NCBI RefSeq assembly: GCF_003473485.1
Contig: NC_053043.1
Location: forward strand, 2,490,001-2,554,000
From: Medicago truncatula
Lineage: Eukaryota; Streptophyta; Magnoliopsida; Fabales; Fabaceae
Direction: 5' to 3'
DNA: 64,000 nucleotides
How positions within the stretch are numbered: the stretch's first letter is position 1; every line of letters starts with the position of its first letter. The translations under genes and the position numbers were made by a program. Below are positions 35,652 through 47,638 of the stretch, piece by piece. The notes beneath the pieces were generated by a model. It was not told where the DNA came from. It ran no database searches and saw only the letters and a list, made by a program, of their open reading frames with translations.

Positions 35652-36399
35652 GAAGTGCTTCGTAGAATGGATTATGTTAGGAATCGATTTTGGGAAATCG
35701 CGTTTGGGAAAATGTTAGGGTTTGGATTGTTGTATTGTGAAGAAGAAACGAACGTTGAAGTGAAATTTGAAATTTGAGAGCGTTTTTTTCAAAAATAAAG
35801 CAAATGCGCTCTTCTCTTCTCTCTCCCTCAGTCTCGGTTTTCTTCTAGCTTTATTGTTGGACCGATTGAACCGGTTTGGATGTTAGGCCATGGTTTTTTT
35901 TTCAAATTATGATTTTGAAGCTAACGGTCTTGTTTGACATTGAGACACCATCCATTGACCCATCTTAGCATTTGTTTTTTAAAGGGGAAAAGGTAATTTG
36001 ATTTTGAATGTGTAATCAGTAGTCGTACTAGTCTCTTAGTATATTAGTCAAAATAGTTTTTCAATATGCAATATATCATCTTTTACATTAAAATGTTTTG
36101 TTAATATTGTCATATTAGTTTTTCAACATACTTACATATTATCATATCGGTTTTTATAGTACTTATTGACTGTCATATCGTTCATATATGAAAAGAGTTT
36201 ATGCTAGCATTAAGGGACGGCTATTTTAACGTCAATGACTATTTTGATTAATGAAGTGTACACTTAGGAACTATCGTGGCTATTGTGAAATTTTGATACA
36301 TATAGGGACAATCGTTACTAGTTATTGCACATTCAAATAACAAAATGATTATTATCTCCTTTTTAAATAAAAAATAGAACATCTTGATCAAGCATAAAC
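35652..36399. other. Kinesin promoter and flank
   Basis: A CT- and GA-rich leader (35760-35840) sits just upstream of the kinesin start, a common layout for plant promoters and 5' leaders on the - strand. The rest is AT-rich. Confidence 0.4.
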
Positions 36400-36458
36400 G
36401 AGAGAGAGGGAGGGAGGGAGGGAGGGAGGGAGGGAGAGGGAGAGGGAGGGAGAGAGAG
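36400..36458. repeat. (GGGA)n/(GA)n polypurine tract
   Basis: Fifty-nine bases of uninterrupted purine, mainly GGGA units flanked by GA repeats. A mirror-like polypurine run of this length can form triplex DNA. Confidence 0.9.
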
Positions 36459-36728
36459 TTTATTTTTCTTTACACTTGTGTGGATATATTTAATCGGCTA
36501 CATAATAAAAATAAATAATTCTAAGGAAAATGTTAATGATTGCCTCTAAGGCACTCTTTAAGGATCATAAATAGTAAGTATTTATGAAAATACGTGTAAT
36601 CAATGCATTGAAAATTGAAATATTTTATTTTAAAAAAAAAAAAATTGCTTATTTTAGAATACTTAAAGAGTGTCTCGAAGGCATTCGTTGTCAAGCCTCT
36701 AATTCTAATGTTATGTAAAATATTTTAG

Positions 36729-36970
36729 GGTTAAATATATTTTTAGTCCTTACATTTTGCGTCTCTTTGAAGAATAGTCCCTACATTTCATTAAATGTTT
36801 TTAAAATCCTCACATTTTATCTCCGTTATCAAAATTAGTCTTTGTTGTTAACTCTTTAACGGAATGCTGATGTGGCAGTTAGTGGGTCCTAATTATTTAT
36901 TGAAATGTAAGGACTATTTTTCAATAGTCATGCAAAATGTATGGACCAAAAACATATATATCATTTATCC
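36729..36970. mobile_element. MITE, Mutator-like by sequence style
   Basis: The left end 'ggttaaatatatttttagtccttacattttgc' and the right end, in reverse complement 'ggataaatgatatatatgtttttggtccatacattttgc', form a terminal inverted repeat of about 35 bases. No coding capacity; target duplication not clear. Confidence 0.6.
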
Positions 36971-37455
36971 AAAAGCGCTTCGATGATAAAGGTAAAAGAT
37001 TTCTTCCAACTTAACATGGAGATTTTCACCACCTGTTATGGTCCAGCCCAAGAGGTTTGTCCCTGCTCTTGCATATGAAAGATGTTCAAACAAAGAAATC
37101 ATAACATATCATTTGTATGATTTTTAAGATAGTTGGATAGGGAAGATGTTCACAAAAAAAAAAAAAAAAATCATAACATATCATTTTTAACATAAAGATG
37201 AATATTTGCTCAAAAATGATAATGATGAATATATGATCTAAATTAAGTATTCTTTGCTCAAAAAAATTAAATATTCTTAATAATCAGACAGATATGATTA
37301 ATAATTGTATAAAAACCTTTTTAATAGCAATGCATATCGATTAAATTTTTAGTTTAATGTGGAAAATAAGTAGAGCTGGTTGAGCTTAATTTCGACTCTT
37401 TCTTTTTTCTTTTTCGATTTTGTTGAGGTTTAAACTCATTAGATATATTTTAGCA
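36971..37455. other. Intergenic DNA with nothing recognised
   Basis: AT-rich, with an A run near 37155 and two copies of 'atcataacatatcattt' (about 37100 and 37170). Confidence 0.45.
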
Positions 37456-37456
37456 G

Positions 37457-37955
37457 CGTTAAATAAGTTTTTAATCTCTATAAATATATCAAATTATATT
37501 TTTAGTCTTTCTACAAAAATTCTTCAAATAATGATCCTTTAAATATTTTCTTTCAATATTTTATGTCTCTGCAATTAAGTAAACTCATGTGTGCGTCCTT
37601 TAAATTTTTGAATTCGTTTTTACACGTATGTGTTTAAAATGTTATAAGATTTTCTCCAGCAAACATTTAGAATTTTTGTTGAATTAAATATAAATTTTTA
37701 AACACCAAAAGCTTAAAAATTCATTTTAATTCATCTCTTGTTAAAAAATTATAAACTTTTCTTAGAGATATTCTTATAATGTACTAAATTTGAGTGCAAA
37801 AATTCAAACACTGAAGGGTGTAAGTGACTTGACGTAAAAATAGGGACAAAATATGTTGTTAGAACATATTTCAAGGACTCTTGTTTGAATAATTTTTTTA
37901 GGGGAACTAAAAACTAAATTGAATATATTTGTAAGGATCAAAAACTTATTTAATC
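37457..37955. mobile_element. Inverted-repeat element (MITE)
   Basis: Left end GTTAAATAAGTTTTTAATCT and right end AAAAACTTATTTAATC pair, and the similarity extends about 60 bases on each side ('ataaatatatcaaatta...tttttagt'). About 500 bp, non-coding. A family of this look is common in legume genomes; the target duplication could not be assigned. Confidence 0.6.
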
Positions 37956-38180
37956 AATCTTAAACTTTTCAAGCCAAATACAAGCTATTTTAACATGTCA
38001 TAAGTCTTGTGGCAACCAATAAATCAAATAGTAAATATTATTAAATGGCAATAACGTATAAGTCGTTAGTTCATTTGTTAAGGTCATTAACCATATGAAT
38101 TGGCCAAGTCAATTATAAACTTGTAAGAAGAGAAATGATATGCGAAATAAATGATAACATGTTTTATTCAATAAATTTGC

Positions 38181-38343
38181 AGGTTGGAGTCCTAAAGCTA
38201 CCAATGTAATGGCTGACATCGATGAAGCTAACATGGGACTTAAGTGGTTTCATGCAAGGAAAGTGAGAGCTGGAATGTTTGGTTCAACAACTCTCCAATT
38301 CAGAGGATATCCACATCTTGATCAAGCAATTCGAAGTGTATGA
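38181..38343 (+). other. Exon-like fragment, unrecognised
   Basis: After a good acceptor (aatttgcag) an open frame reads GWSPKATNVMADIDEANMGL, continues KWFHARKVRAGMFGSTTLQF and ends QAIRSV then TGA. The composition is protein-like and unlike the surrounding AT-rich DNA, so it may be the last exon of a lost or transposon-captured gene. No partner exon and no family were recognised. Confidence 0.35.
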
Positions 38344-39493
38344 CGTGTATGCCAACATTTAATATTTATTAATATGATGTTTTATGCTAAAACATTTTCA
38401 AGTCATAACATTTGCGCCCATCGTGGGCCGGTGGTAAAGCTTTTCCTGCCGACATACCCTATACTTGTCGGGGTAGATGGATATTGTTTCAACTTTTATC
38501 GGATGGATTGGTAGGTATTCCAAAAATCAAATTGAACAGGTAGTCTCAAAGCAAACACACCGTCACAAATAGGGGTAACGATTAACATCGTTTTTCGAGG
38601 TTTTAGCAACGAGGCTCTATACCTTTTGTATTAATCTACAATAAAAATTAACCGTATGTTGTGAGAAACTCGTGGAATTAGAAGTTGGGGATATGAAATA
38701 GTGGTTAGATAAGAGCCACACAAAAAAAATCAGAAATGAAAGAAAAAGAAGAAATAGCATGAGACTGAGATTGAAGAGAAAGAAGTAACAATGGAAATGA
38801 AATTTTATTTCCGAACTCATTATGGCAATACTTATGTATGATAGCTTTATTTTCTTCTTGTTTATGTTTTATGCACAGATAGGATCGCATACTTGGTCAC
38901 CATTGTACTTTTGAAGTGGTGGTATTTTTTTTAATTTTGGGCTTTGATGGTTATAAAGTTGCATGTGTGTGAAAAGAAAATGAACAAGGCTATAAGTGTT
39001 GAAAGCAGAACCAAGTGGGAATAGGTTAGAAAAAACTAGCGTAGTAAAAAATTGGTGGTTTGTGCACGTTAGAAGTAGCAAGGCCTATATGATTTTACAT
39101 GAGATCGTAAAAAATTGGTGGTTGAGCGTGCAAGGCCTATGTGGTTTGTGCACGTTAGAAGTAGCTCATAAATGTAAACAAGTTTAAAATTTGCAATCAC
39201 TTTTTATTTGTAACATATATATTTTGCGTAAAAAAATATATATAACATCAATTCTCACATAACATGCATGACTCAAATAATATCTCAAAACTCATAAATC
39301 ATCTAAAAAAATGCATGACTCGAATAATCATATTTAATACATGAAAAATGAGATAAATATGTATTATTTACAGTGTATATTGGTGGTTCGTGCATGTAGT
39401 TGACGATGTTGTTTGTGATTGAAATACATGACTCTAGAAGTCATGTTTGATTCATGAGAATCACATAAAATCAATTGTGTGTGATTTATTTAA
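38344..39493. other. Intergenic DNA with small shuffled repeats
   Basis: At 39045-39165 three short phrases are duplicated in shuffled order: 'gtaaaaaattggtggt', 'gtttgtgcacgttagaagtagc' and 'gcaaggcctat'. No gene. Confidence 0.5.
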
Positions 39494-40229
39494 GAGCAAA
39501 TTGCATTCATCTCGTGTGAAATTTTGTTAAAAGACACTCATACCCTCTTTAGTTTGAAAAAAAACTCTTATCTCCCTTGATTTAACACATTGGGTTAACA
39601 CCGTTAACAATCATGTGTTTTTTTTTTTGTCCTTTTATTTTTCTCTATGTATACCAATGTTTTTCCAAACCTAACCGATGGATATCAAACGCTCACACAT
39701 TTTCTTTGAAACATGTATCGCACCATTCACTTTCAGCAATTTTCTTATCAAATTTAAACTATTCTTTTTATATTACTTCTCTTTTCACATAAAGTTAACA
39801 ATAGGGATTTTATGCTTCATCTTTATATGCAGTATCTTAAATTATAGAGAATATCAATCAATTAGAACAATAAATTATAGAAAATAAATAAATGAAATAT
39901 GATGCTCCAAAACAAACTAGCATTCAAACAACTAAACTTCATAGAGAAGAGGAGTCACGATGAAGATAATTGAAAATCGAAAAGAACAAATAAAAGATTC
40001 GCATCTAAAGAAATGAAAACATAGAAGTGGGGATTTGGGACCTTCGATTAAATCGTTGTTGGAAAGGAAAAGTTATGAAATGTATTTGTTCTGTTAAGTA
40101 ACAAACATTAGTTAAAGGGGAAGATATCAACTCTTGCAAAGAATCAAGGGTGGTAGTTTTTTTTTTTCAAACTAGAAGGGTGCGAGTGTTTTTTAATAAA
40201 ATTTTAAGGGAGGTAAATGCAATTTACTC
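39494..40229. mobile_element. Mutator-type non-autonomous element with 9-bp target duplication
   Basis: The flanking words TTTATTTAA are identical at 39485-39493 and 40230-40238. The ends GAGCAAATTGCATTCATCTC and, in reverse complement, GAGTAAATTGCATTTACCTC begin an inverted repeat of about 80 bases. The 736-bp element has no transposase frame. Confidence 0.85.
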
Positions 40230-40474
40230 TTTATTTAATATTCAACTCCATTTTTTTTAAATTTCAAATTAATTAATGATATATTAGTTATGTTTTTTTA
40301 ATTAATAAAAGATGCATTCTTCAAAATTAGATATGTTTCTGAAATGCTTGTCTTTGTTGATTAATTCAAGCAAGTCATGAATCAATTCCCAACAATATTA
40401 AATGTTGTAATGACTAGTTTCTTAGAATAATTCAAGTTGTTTATTTTTTAAGTCATTTTGTATCAACAAAAAAA

Positions 40475-41110
40475 TACCCCTCTGTTCCAATATATAAGTA
40501 CCTGTTTTATTTTATTTTTGTTTCTAAATGTAAATTTCTTTTCAAATTGCTAGATGCATTTATTATTATTTTCCTAAACATACCCCTAATTAATCCTACT
40601 AATTTGTCTTGAAATACAAAAAGTCAAATTTAATACACATACAAACAAAAGACAATTTAATAATATTACCACATAAAATAGACACATTAACTACACTTTG
40701 TTTCAAGTTTACCAAATTTATTCCTAGGAATAACATTCCTTGGAATATAAGGAATAACATTCCTTGGAATATAAAGATGGAAATTTTATTCCAAGGAATT
40801 TAGGAAAAATATGTTTGGTTAGCTTTATAATATTCCTAGGAACCATAAAAATAGGGATTATAATAGGTAAACTATTTATGAATTTATTCCCATCTCCATA
40901 GGAATTTTATTCCCACCCTTTTCCTTGGGAAATTTTTTCTATTCCCAGGAACATTTTATACCCAGGAATAAAATTTAGTAAACTTGTAACAAACATAGGC
41001 ATATACATTCCAATCATTTTATTTTCGGGAATCAACAATTATAACTTGAAACAAACACACCCTTATATGAAAAAAGCAAAGGAAGGTTACATATAAAGAT
41101 GGAGGGAGTA
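40475..41110. mobile_element. Stowaway-like MITE carrying a nested element
   Basis: The outer ends TACCCCTCTGTTCCAATATA and, in reverse complement, TACTCCCTCCATCTTTATAT resemble Stowaway termini bounded by TA. The middle (40697-41055) is a second inverted-repeat element, listed separately. Confidence 0.6.
40697..41055. mobile_element. Inverted-repeat element nested in the MITE
   Basis: TTTGTTTCAAGTT at the left and its reverse complement AACTTGAAACAAA at the right mark the ends. Inside, a second pair is visible: 'ttaccaaatttattcctagg' against 'cccaggaataaaatttagtaa'. 'ggaataacattccttggaatat' is tandemly duplicated at about 40729-40772. Non-coding. Confidence 0.6.
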
Positions 41111-42008
41111 TAAATCTAGTTGTTTATTGGGACCGGGACTTGATCAATTTCAAGAAAAATAGTTGACGGTGTTATCCTGTGTTGTTTATTGTGATATTTT
41201 TAGATTGATTTGTATGTCACGTAATGAGACATATTTATTTATTGCAACAATTCTAGTGAAAATCATAAAAAACAATAAATAGGATACTAAACTTGTTGAT
41301 GTCGATCAAAAGGTGGAAGTCAATTTCACAATTTGATAGAACACGTGTACGAACAACATGACAATATTTGCTTATAAGACTTAGTTCAATTGATAAAAAT
41401 ATTGAAATTGTTAGACTAGACGTTGTGATTGGAGTTCGAACCTCGACTTCACCATTTACGTGTGTGGGTTTTTAATGGCTATTGTTTTTTTTTATCCATC
41501 TAAAAAAACATGACAATATTTGGACGCTAAAAAAATTACAATATTTATTTTTTCCTAATAAATCTATTTCCACCTCGAAATGAAAAAATACATTAATTCG
41601 TGAATAACCAAAACTATTAGCACAATTATTTATTTTATGAAAAACCAAACCATTACCACAATTATTGAACAACATCCGATTAGCCTTACAACAAAATCAT
41701 ATCATTTTAATGCAAGTCTATCGCTTCAAATTTTAATGCAATCACATACCAAATCCAAACTAAAACTAGATTATACATATAAATATATTTTTTTAAAGGA
41801 TATTACTTGAAAAAAAGTAAAAAATAATTAATAATGGTAGAACTCACATCCTATTTTTTGTGTGTATCTCTCTTTCTAAATGGCATGCTCCATTTATTTT
41901 TATAAATGAAGAGGATCTTTGCTCGCATTGTACATGAGTTAAATCTAACTAAGCCGGGTATTGTACGCCCCTAAATCTAATGGAATACAAATTTTGTTGT
42001 GATTTTGT
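41111..42008. other. AT-rich intergenic DNA
   Basis: Apart from the SINE-like piece at 41371-41480, nothing was recognised up to the poly-T that marks the LINE 3' end. Confidence 0.45.
41371..41480 (+). mobile_element. tRNA-derived SINE-like fragment
   Basis: A-box-like TTAGTTCAATTGATA is followed about 50 bases later by the B-box-like GGAGTTCGAACCTC, then 'gtgtgggttttta'. This arrangement is that of a tRNA-derived SINE promoter. No target duplication was identified. Confidence 0.4.
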
Positions 42009-42439
42009 TTTTTTTTTCTTGGATAAGGCAAGAAGTAGGTGAGACGTCAAGGAGCCTAGAGACATCCCAACTAGATTGCCACTCCAGTGGAACTCCCATC
42101 ATGTGCCGTCTATTCCATAAATATTATTAAAGGGGAAAATATATATACAAGAGGGTGGACTAGACCTAAACCCTCGAAACAAAGGAAAGCGGAAAAAGAA
42201 ATAAACAACAAAAAAAACCTAGGGGAAACGATAATTAGGCAGTCCATTTCTATCCCTAGAGAAATCACAAATCAAAGATGGCGGTAATTTGTCAAACCAA
42301 GCCATGCCAGAGACGCCATGACCAGGGGTGTAACGCCCTATTTTCTTATTTATTTATTTTATTGAGTTTAGATGTCTTTTTATAATTTAGTCGATTTATT
42401 TTGATGAGTGATATTTTGTTATGTTATATGTTGATATTT

Positions 42440-42785
42440 ATTAATATAATATATATGTTATTTGGTGTAGAAATATTATGTTATTTGGTATAAAAATATA
42501 TGTTATTTGGTATAAAAATATATGTTATTTGGTGTAGAAATATATGTTATTTGGTGTAAAAATATATGTTATTTGGTGTAGAAATATATATGTTATTTGG
42601 TGTAGAAATATATATGTTATGTTGTGTAGAAATATATTTATTATTTGGTGTAGAAATATATATGTTATCTGATGTAGAAATATATTTGTTATTTGGTGTA
42701 GAAATATATATGTCATATGGTGTAGAAATATATATGTTATATAAATATATTTGTTATAAAGATATATTTGTTATTTGCTATAAAA
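42440..42785. repeat. AT-rich minisatellite, about 20-24 bp unit
   Basis: Fifteen or so imperfect copies of a unit like 'atatgttatttggtgtagaa', with variants (ggtataaaa, gttgtgtag, gatgtag). It lies in the solo LTR and makes repetitive open frames on both strands that are artefacts. Confidence 0.9.

Positions 42786-42794
<9 letters not shown>

Positions 42795-42838
<44 letters not shown>
42795..42838. repeat. (TA)n microsatellite
   Basis: About 44 bases of TA repeat directly after the minisatellite. Confidence 0.9.
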
Positions 42839-42843
<5 letters not shown>

Positions 42844-45661
42844 TAGAATATTGAGACTTGGAAGGAAGTTTTAGAAATAAGAGAAAATAAGTAGGTTAAG
42901 GATTTATATAAAATGGGAGAGTTAGAATTAAAAAACAAGGATTACATGAAACCTGTTTTTGGAGAAAAAGGGAGAAAACCAAGAGAAGAGAGAAGTCAGA
43001 AAAGAGAAAAATCTTGTGAGAAGAGGAGCAATCTTGTAAAGTCCGATCATCTAATTTAAGGTAAGGGTGGGACTAACTTTCTCTAATTCTAAGTTGTATA
43101 ATTCTTAAATTGAGTTTAACATGTTGTAGGTTGTATTTATGGGAATTTGGAAATTAGGTTTTTAAATTGTAATTGGTTATTAATAGAGTAGAAAATTCGT
43201 TGAATTTGTGCAGAATTGATGTTCAGATCATGGGTTATTCTTAGTGCAATGTTTTATATAGTTTTGAGTGCCTTAACATGTATAGAAATGGTTAGACAAA
43301 TTTTTGGATCAAATTTGGGCATAGGGAAGTTAAAATTGGGATTTTGGGGTGAAAAGTGAGTTTTTCCCGAGTTGCTCTCTGACGACACGTCATGTTTCAT
43401 GTTCTTGCGTCTTTTTAACACGTTTCTGTTTTGAATTGGCCTTTGGTGTAAACATGAAAGTTGTAGATAATTGAGTTAGATTTCCAGTGGCTTTGGTTTG
43501 ACATGAAAATGATTTTTGGTTCTTGAGATATGATGAAAATACTCCAAGGTTATGAAAATTCAGCATAACCTCTAAAGTTAATCTAAAACTTATGGGATAA
43601 TTCCAAACCTCAAAACTATAAGTACTATGAGTTCAATCAAGGTATTTAAGAGTATTTAACCTATGTTGTGAGTTGACCTTTAGGGTAGGAGTGAAGTTGT
43701 TAATGATTATAATGAGGTTCAGAGAGTATGAATAAGATGATTAATATTGATGATTTACTTTGATGATTAAATGTGAAAATATTTATATATTGTGAAAGAC
43801 GTTGATATCAAATTGTAATTGTTACATATGATGATTGAAATAAATAGTAATTTTACTATATTCATATTTGAAAGAAGTGTATCATCCTGTTTAGTTGTTT
43901 TACTCTGATTTATGCAAAAAATTTCAAGTTGGGAAAACAGGGTGTTACAAGGGACATGCAGTCTATCTGCACAACCATTTCCTTCACGATAAATATGAGA
44001 ACAAACAGCAGTAATAGTCAAACGACAATCATGCCAACGATTTCGAAAACGAAAAGGAATCAACTCGGAGTTCTTGAAGGCAAGCACCGCCATAGAAGAA
44101 TCGCTTTCGACCCAAATGTTTTTCCAATTAAACCTTGCAGCATTTTTCAAAGCAATAATAATGGATGTTAACTCAGCCTCCAAAACGGAAATGGCACCCA
44201 AATTGCTTGCAAAACAGCCCATGAACGTGCCTCTATGATCATGAAAAATACCTCCGCAAGATGCTGAAGAGTTGATGACTGAACCATCCGTATTTACCTT
44301 AATCCAACCGACGGTGCGAGGCTTCCAAACCACATAGATAATATCCTTAAACTTACGGAAAGATGGGGGAACATGAAAATTTTCCAACAAATTGGTGTCT
44401 GAAGGAAGACAGTTATTGTCTGATAAAGAGCCAGACAAAGAAACAAACGCCTAAATATTATTCTATACCGTATGCAAAGGAAACCTACGGTCATCAAACC
44501 GAACTTGAGAGGAACAGGCAACAGGGATGCAATTCAAAATTTCAGCAACAGATTGTACCTGAAAAGTGCAATTCAACAGCGGGCCAATCCAGTTCCAAAG
44601 TGCAGCTGCATAATCACATTCGAAGAAGATATGGATAGATGTTTCTGCTGATTTGTAGCATAGCACGCATATAGAGACTAGAGTACATCCGCGGGACTGC
44701 AAGTGTTCATCCGTAGGTAGCTTCTGATGTGCAAGTCGCCATAATATGAAAGAATGTGAAGGGGGGGGATACCATTTCTCCAAATGATGGACGCCCAATC
44801 AAGATCTTGCGAAGGACCACGCAAAAAATGAAAAGCTTGGTTGGCTGTGAGACCTCCATCCGTTGTGTGAGGCCAGACCAGAACATCCAATAATGACGTT
44901 AATGAAAGTGTAATGTGGGAAATGCTTGTTGCAACCATGTCGTTAGATATGAGCATAGGAGGAAGGCGCCACCTGCCAGCATCTATAACCGAGGAGAGCT
45001 TGGAAGAAAAGGACCTAAAGTTGTTGGGGTCAATATTCATAATAGAAGCAAGAGAGACTCCCAACCAGTTGTCTAACCAGAGATTGATTTTATCCCCGTT
45101 GCCAATCATCCAGATGGAATTATCAATGATCGTATCCATATGAAGCTTCAGACCATGCCAAACTGAAGACTTAATGTAGTGGCGACGAATAATTCCATTA
45201 CAAAAATATTGATGCTTAAGAAGAGATGCATATTGTGAGTCCTGGCTATACATTTTCCAACTCAAGTGTAACAATAAGGAATTATTAATAAGAATTGTTG
45301 GCTTCAGATCCAACCCACCTGAGTCCCATGGGAGACAGACAACACTCCACTTAACCGTACAAATTTTCCGAGTAAAGATGTCCCCACTTCAAATAAAATT
45401 TTTAATCCAGCGATCTAGTATTTTCAAAAGATTCTTAGGCCAACGATAGATGTGGAAAGAATAATCCTTTATATAAACTATTTTATTTATAATATAATCC
45501 TTTTTTTATTTAACTAAATAATTAAAATTATCAAATATTTATAATTTTAAATAAAATGATACTAAATTTTGATGTAATATTTTTTCCCCTCATATTACCC
45601 TTCACTATTTTAATTTTTACATAATTTTACACTTCCTATACAAGCAAATAACTTGATTTTT

Positions 45662-46026
45662 GGGTTAATAGTGCTTTACCCCTTGTAATATAGCTAATTT
45701 TTGGTTTTCTCTTGTATAAAATTTTCTTTTTGGACTCCGTCCTTGTAATTTGAAGTTTTTTGGTTTTGGACCTTCATGAATTTTGACTATACAAAATCGA
45801 TGATATGTCAGGGGATAAAGCGAAATTTGCTTAAAGTAACCGGGGGTAAATCAAAATTTTCTCAAATTGTAGGGGATAAACCGAAATTTCCTCAAATTAG
45901 AGGGGGTGAAAATTTTCATGAAGGTCTAAAACCAAAAAATCTTTAAATTACAAGGATGGAATCCAAAAAAAAATATCTTACATGAAAAATTACCTATATT
46001 ACAAGGGAGTAAAACACTATTAACCC
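45662..46026. mobile_element. Mutator-type MITE, family A copy 1
   Basis: Ends GGGTTAATAGTGCTTTACCC and its reverse complement. The flanking 9-mers TTGATTTTT and TTAATTTTT differ by one base. The same family occurs at 51166-51455. Interior phrases 'attacaagg' and 'aaaccaaaaa' form a long inverted repeat; non-coding. Confidence 0.8.
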
Positions 46027-46850
46027 TTAATTTTTTAAATAAACAAAAAAAATCTTTGAACTATTTGTTTTATCTGAAAAAGTGTAAGATGTTAGTCTCA
46101 ATTCAAGTAAGTAGGCAAAAAAAATCTCGAAGTTTTAAATTCTTGCAAATGCACTCTTAAATTAGAGAAAAGAAAAAAAAAACCTCATGAAATCGTAAAA
46201 CGTTAGTCAATTAGTCTCATTTGTCAATTTCATCTGTTAGTTAACACGATGTGGTTGTTGATTGTCTACGTGACATTGCTACGTCATAGTGGATATTTTT
46301 TTTTAAATCTAGATTTTTTTTTGCGATGACAATAACATCGTTAGCAAATATCACCTTTGAAATTTAACACTTATATGCAAAATGCTTCTTGAAACTGATA
46401 ATAATCAAGCAAATTGGTCCATGTGACGAACAATTTTTATTTTATTTTTTAAAAAATAGTCAATTTTGTACAAAAAAAAAACAGTCAATTTTCGTAGAAA
46501 TATTACCTTGTAATAAGGAATACACGACACTCAAAGAAAACACAAAGTAATGCCCACTTCAAACATACGTGAGCGAAACCCAAAGGCAAAGACTCCTAGA
46601 GTCAAAACAATGTCAAGCTAAGACAACACCAACAACAAACCCCATGCTCCAACATCGACACCTAAGCCCACATACACGTCAACTGCTACCACCAGAATCC
46701 GAACGCTGCATAACAGGAAAACTAAGACATCACAAAACATGCAAAAGCAATACAACACAACGAAACACAAATACAATAACAAAATCAAGCATCCCCACAT
46801 AACCTAAGATGGCCGAAATAATCCATCATCATCTTAGGGAATCCATTGAA
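46027..46850. other. Intergenic DNA, nothing firm
   Basis: AT-rich to about 46500, then a less AT-rich CA-rich stretch (46540-46800) that may be part of the adjoining LINE fragment. No host gene recognised. Confidence 0.4.
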
Positions 46851-47410
46851 TCCTAACACCACTCATTAAACAAACCGATTCTTCCTCAACCGATTTGAAC
46901 TCCATTTTCACTGCAGAACTTTGATATCCTCAACCGATTCTTCCTCCTCCTTTTGAATATTATTGAAAATCATATCGTTCCTCACATTCCGTATCACCGG
47001 AATAGTAACATGCCAAATTAGTCAAAACCTTACGCACTTTCTTCCCTTTTGTTTTCGCACTCCAACACACTATATGTACAAACATGTTTTGAGGAGTGAG
47101 AAAATTGATTCCAAGCCATCATGTGATCTTTTGCCAAACTTTAACCGCCACACGACAATGCAAGAAAAAGTGATTCAAAGTCTCCACCACTCCCCCACAA
47201 AAACCACAACCGCGAGAAAACATTTGGATTACTTATCTTACATAAGATAAGCTTGGTTCTAGTTGAGATCCGATCTCTACGTAATGCGATATCCTTCCAC
47301 CACCTCAACGCATACTAAGGCCACACCACACTCCTTCCATCAACCACTTTGGAGATATGATTTCCGTACTTTCCTTCAAAAAATTCCTTCCAAAGTGAAT
47401 CACTGTTGTG
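46851..47410 (-). mobile_element. Second LINE fragment (zf-RVT domain)
   Basis: On the - strand the frame FSRGCGFCGGVVETLNHFFL continues HCRVAVKVWQKIT before a stop. C-x2-C plus H-x4-C is the zf-RVT signature that follows reverse transcriptase in plant L1-type LINEs. Upstream pieces (LWKEFFEG, RWWKDIALRRDRIST) are also typical. Frames are broken and both ends are uncertain. Confidence 0.65.
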
Positions 47411-47638
47411 AATTAACCACCACCTCTATTTTATCATAACACTAAAAAAAGTGCAAAAAATTATTTGTCACAAACACCGATTTACTTGATTATTATCAAT
47501 TTCAAGATACATTTTGTAAAAAAAGTTTTAAAAAATCCAAAACTTTTAAGAAAATTAATAAAAATACAAATAATGTCTGTTAGACCAGGCAAGTATCAAA
47601 TCAAATTGATCAACTTTTTTTTGACAAGATTGTTTTTT

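Larger units (their letters stand above)
42329..43949. mobile_element. Solo LTR (Ty3/Gypsy-like ends) inside the LINE
   Basis: Starts TGTAACGCCC and ends GGGTGTTACA, the TG...CA inverted ends of an LTR; the flanks AGGGG (42324-42328) and AGGGA (43950-43954) are a nearly perfect 5-bp target duplication. No internal region or second LTR is present, so it is a solo LTR left by recombination, and it interrupts the LINE RNase H region. It contains a minisatellite and a TA repeat. Family assignment to Gypsy rests only on the look of the ends. Confidence 0.75.
42009..45467 (-). mobile_element. L1-type LINE remnant, split by a solo LTR
   Basis: The - strand encodes the end of a plant LINE polyprotein. 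From 45467 downward: end of the reverse transcriptase region (YRWPKNLLKILDRWIKNFI), then LSWKMYSQDSQYASLLKHQY, a zf-RVT zinc-binding domain (CVLCYKSAETSIHIFFEC), and an RNase H domain (KVNTDGSVINSSASCGGIF, LEAEL, ESDSS, EGNGCADRL). Its last part, MAWFDKLPPSLICDFSRDRN, resumes on the far side of the LTR (about 42190-42328). A poly-T run at 42009-42018 is its 3' tail. The element is 5'-truncated. The frame shifts in a run of eight G near 44760 and stops near 44450, so it is dead. The RNase H acidic residues are still visible. Confidence 0.85.

Noticed and set aside
42440-42785. CRISPR-like regular repeat
   Set aside because: No unique spacers; contiguous imperfect minisatellite in a plant genome.
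42525-42841. Repetitive 'IFLHQITY' and 'VEIYMLFG' open frames on both strands
   Set aside because: Translation of the minisatellite in the solo LTR, not genes.
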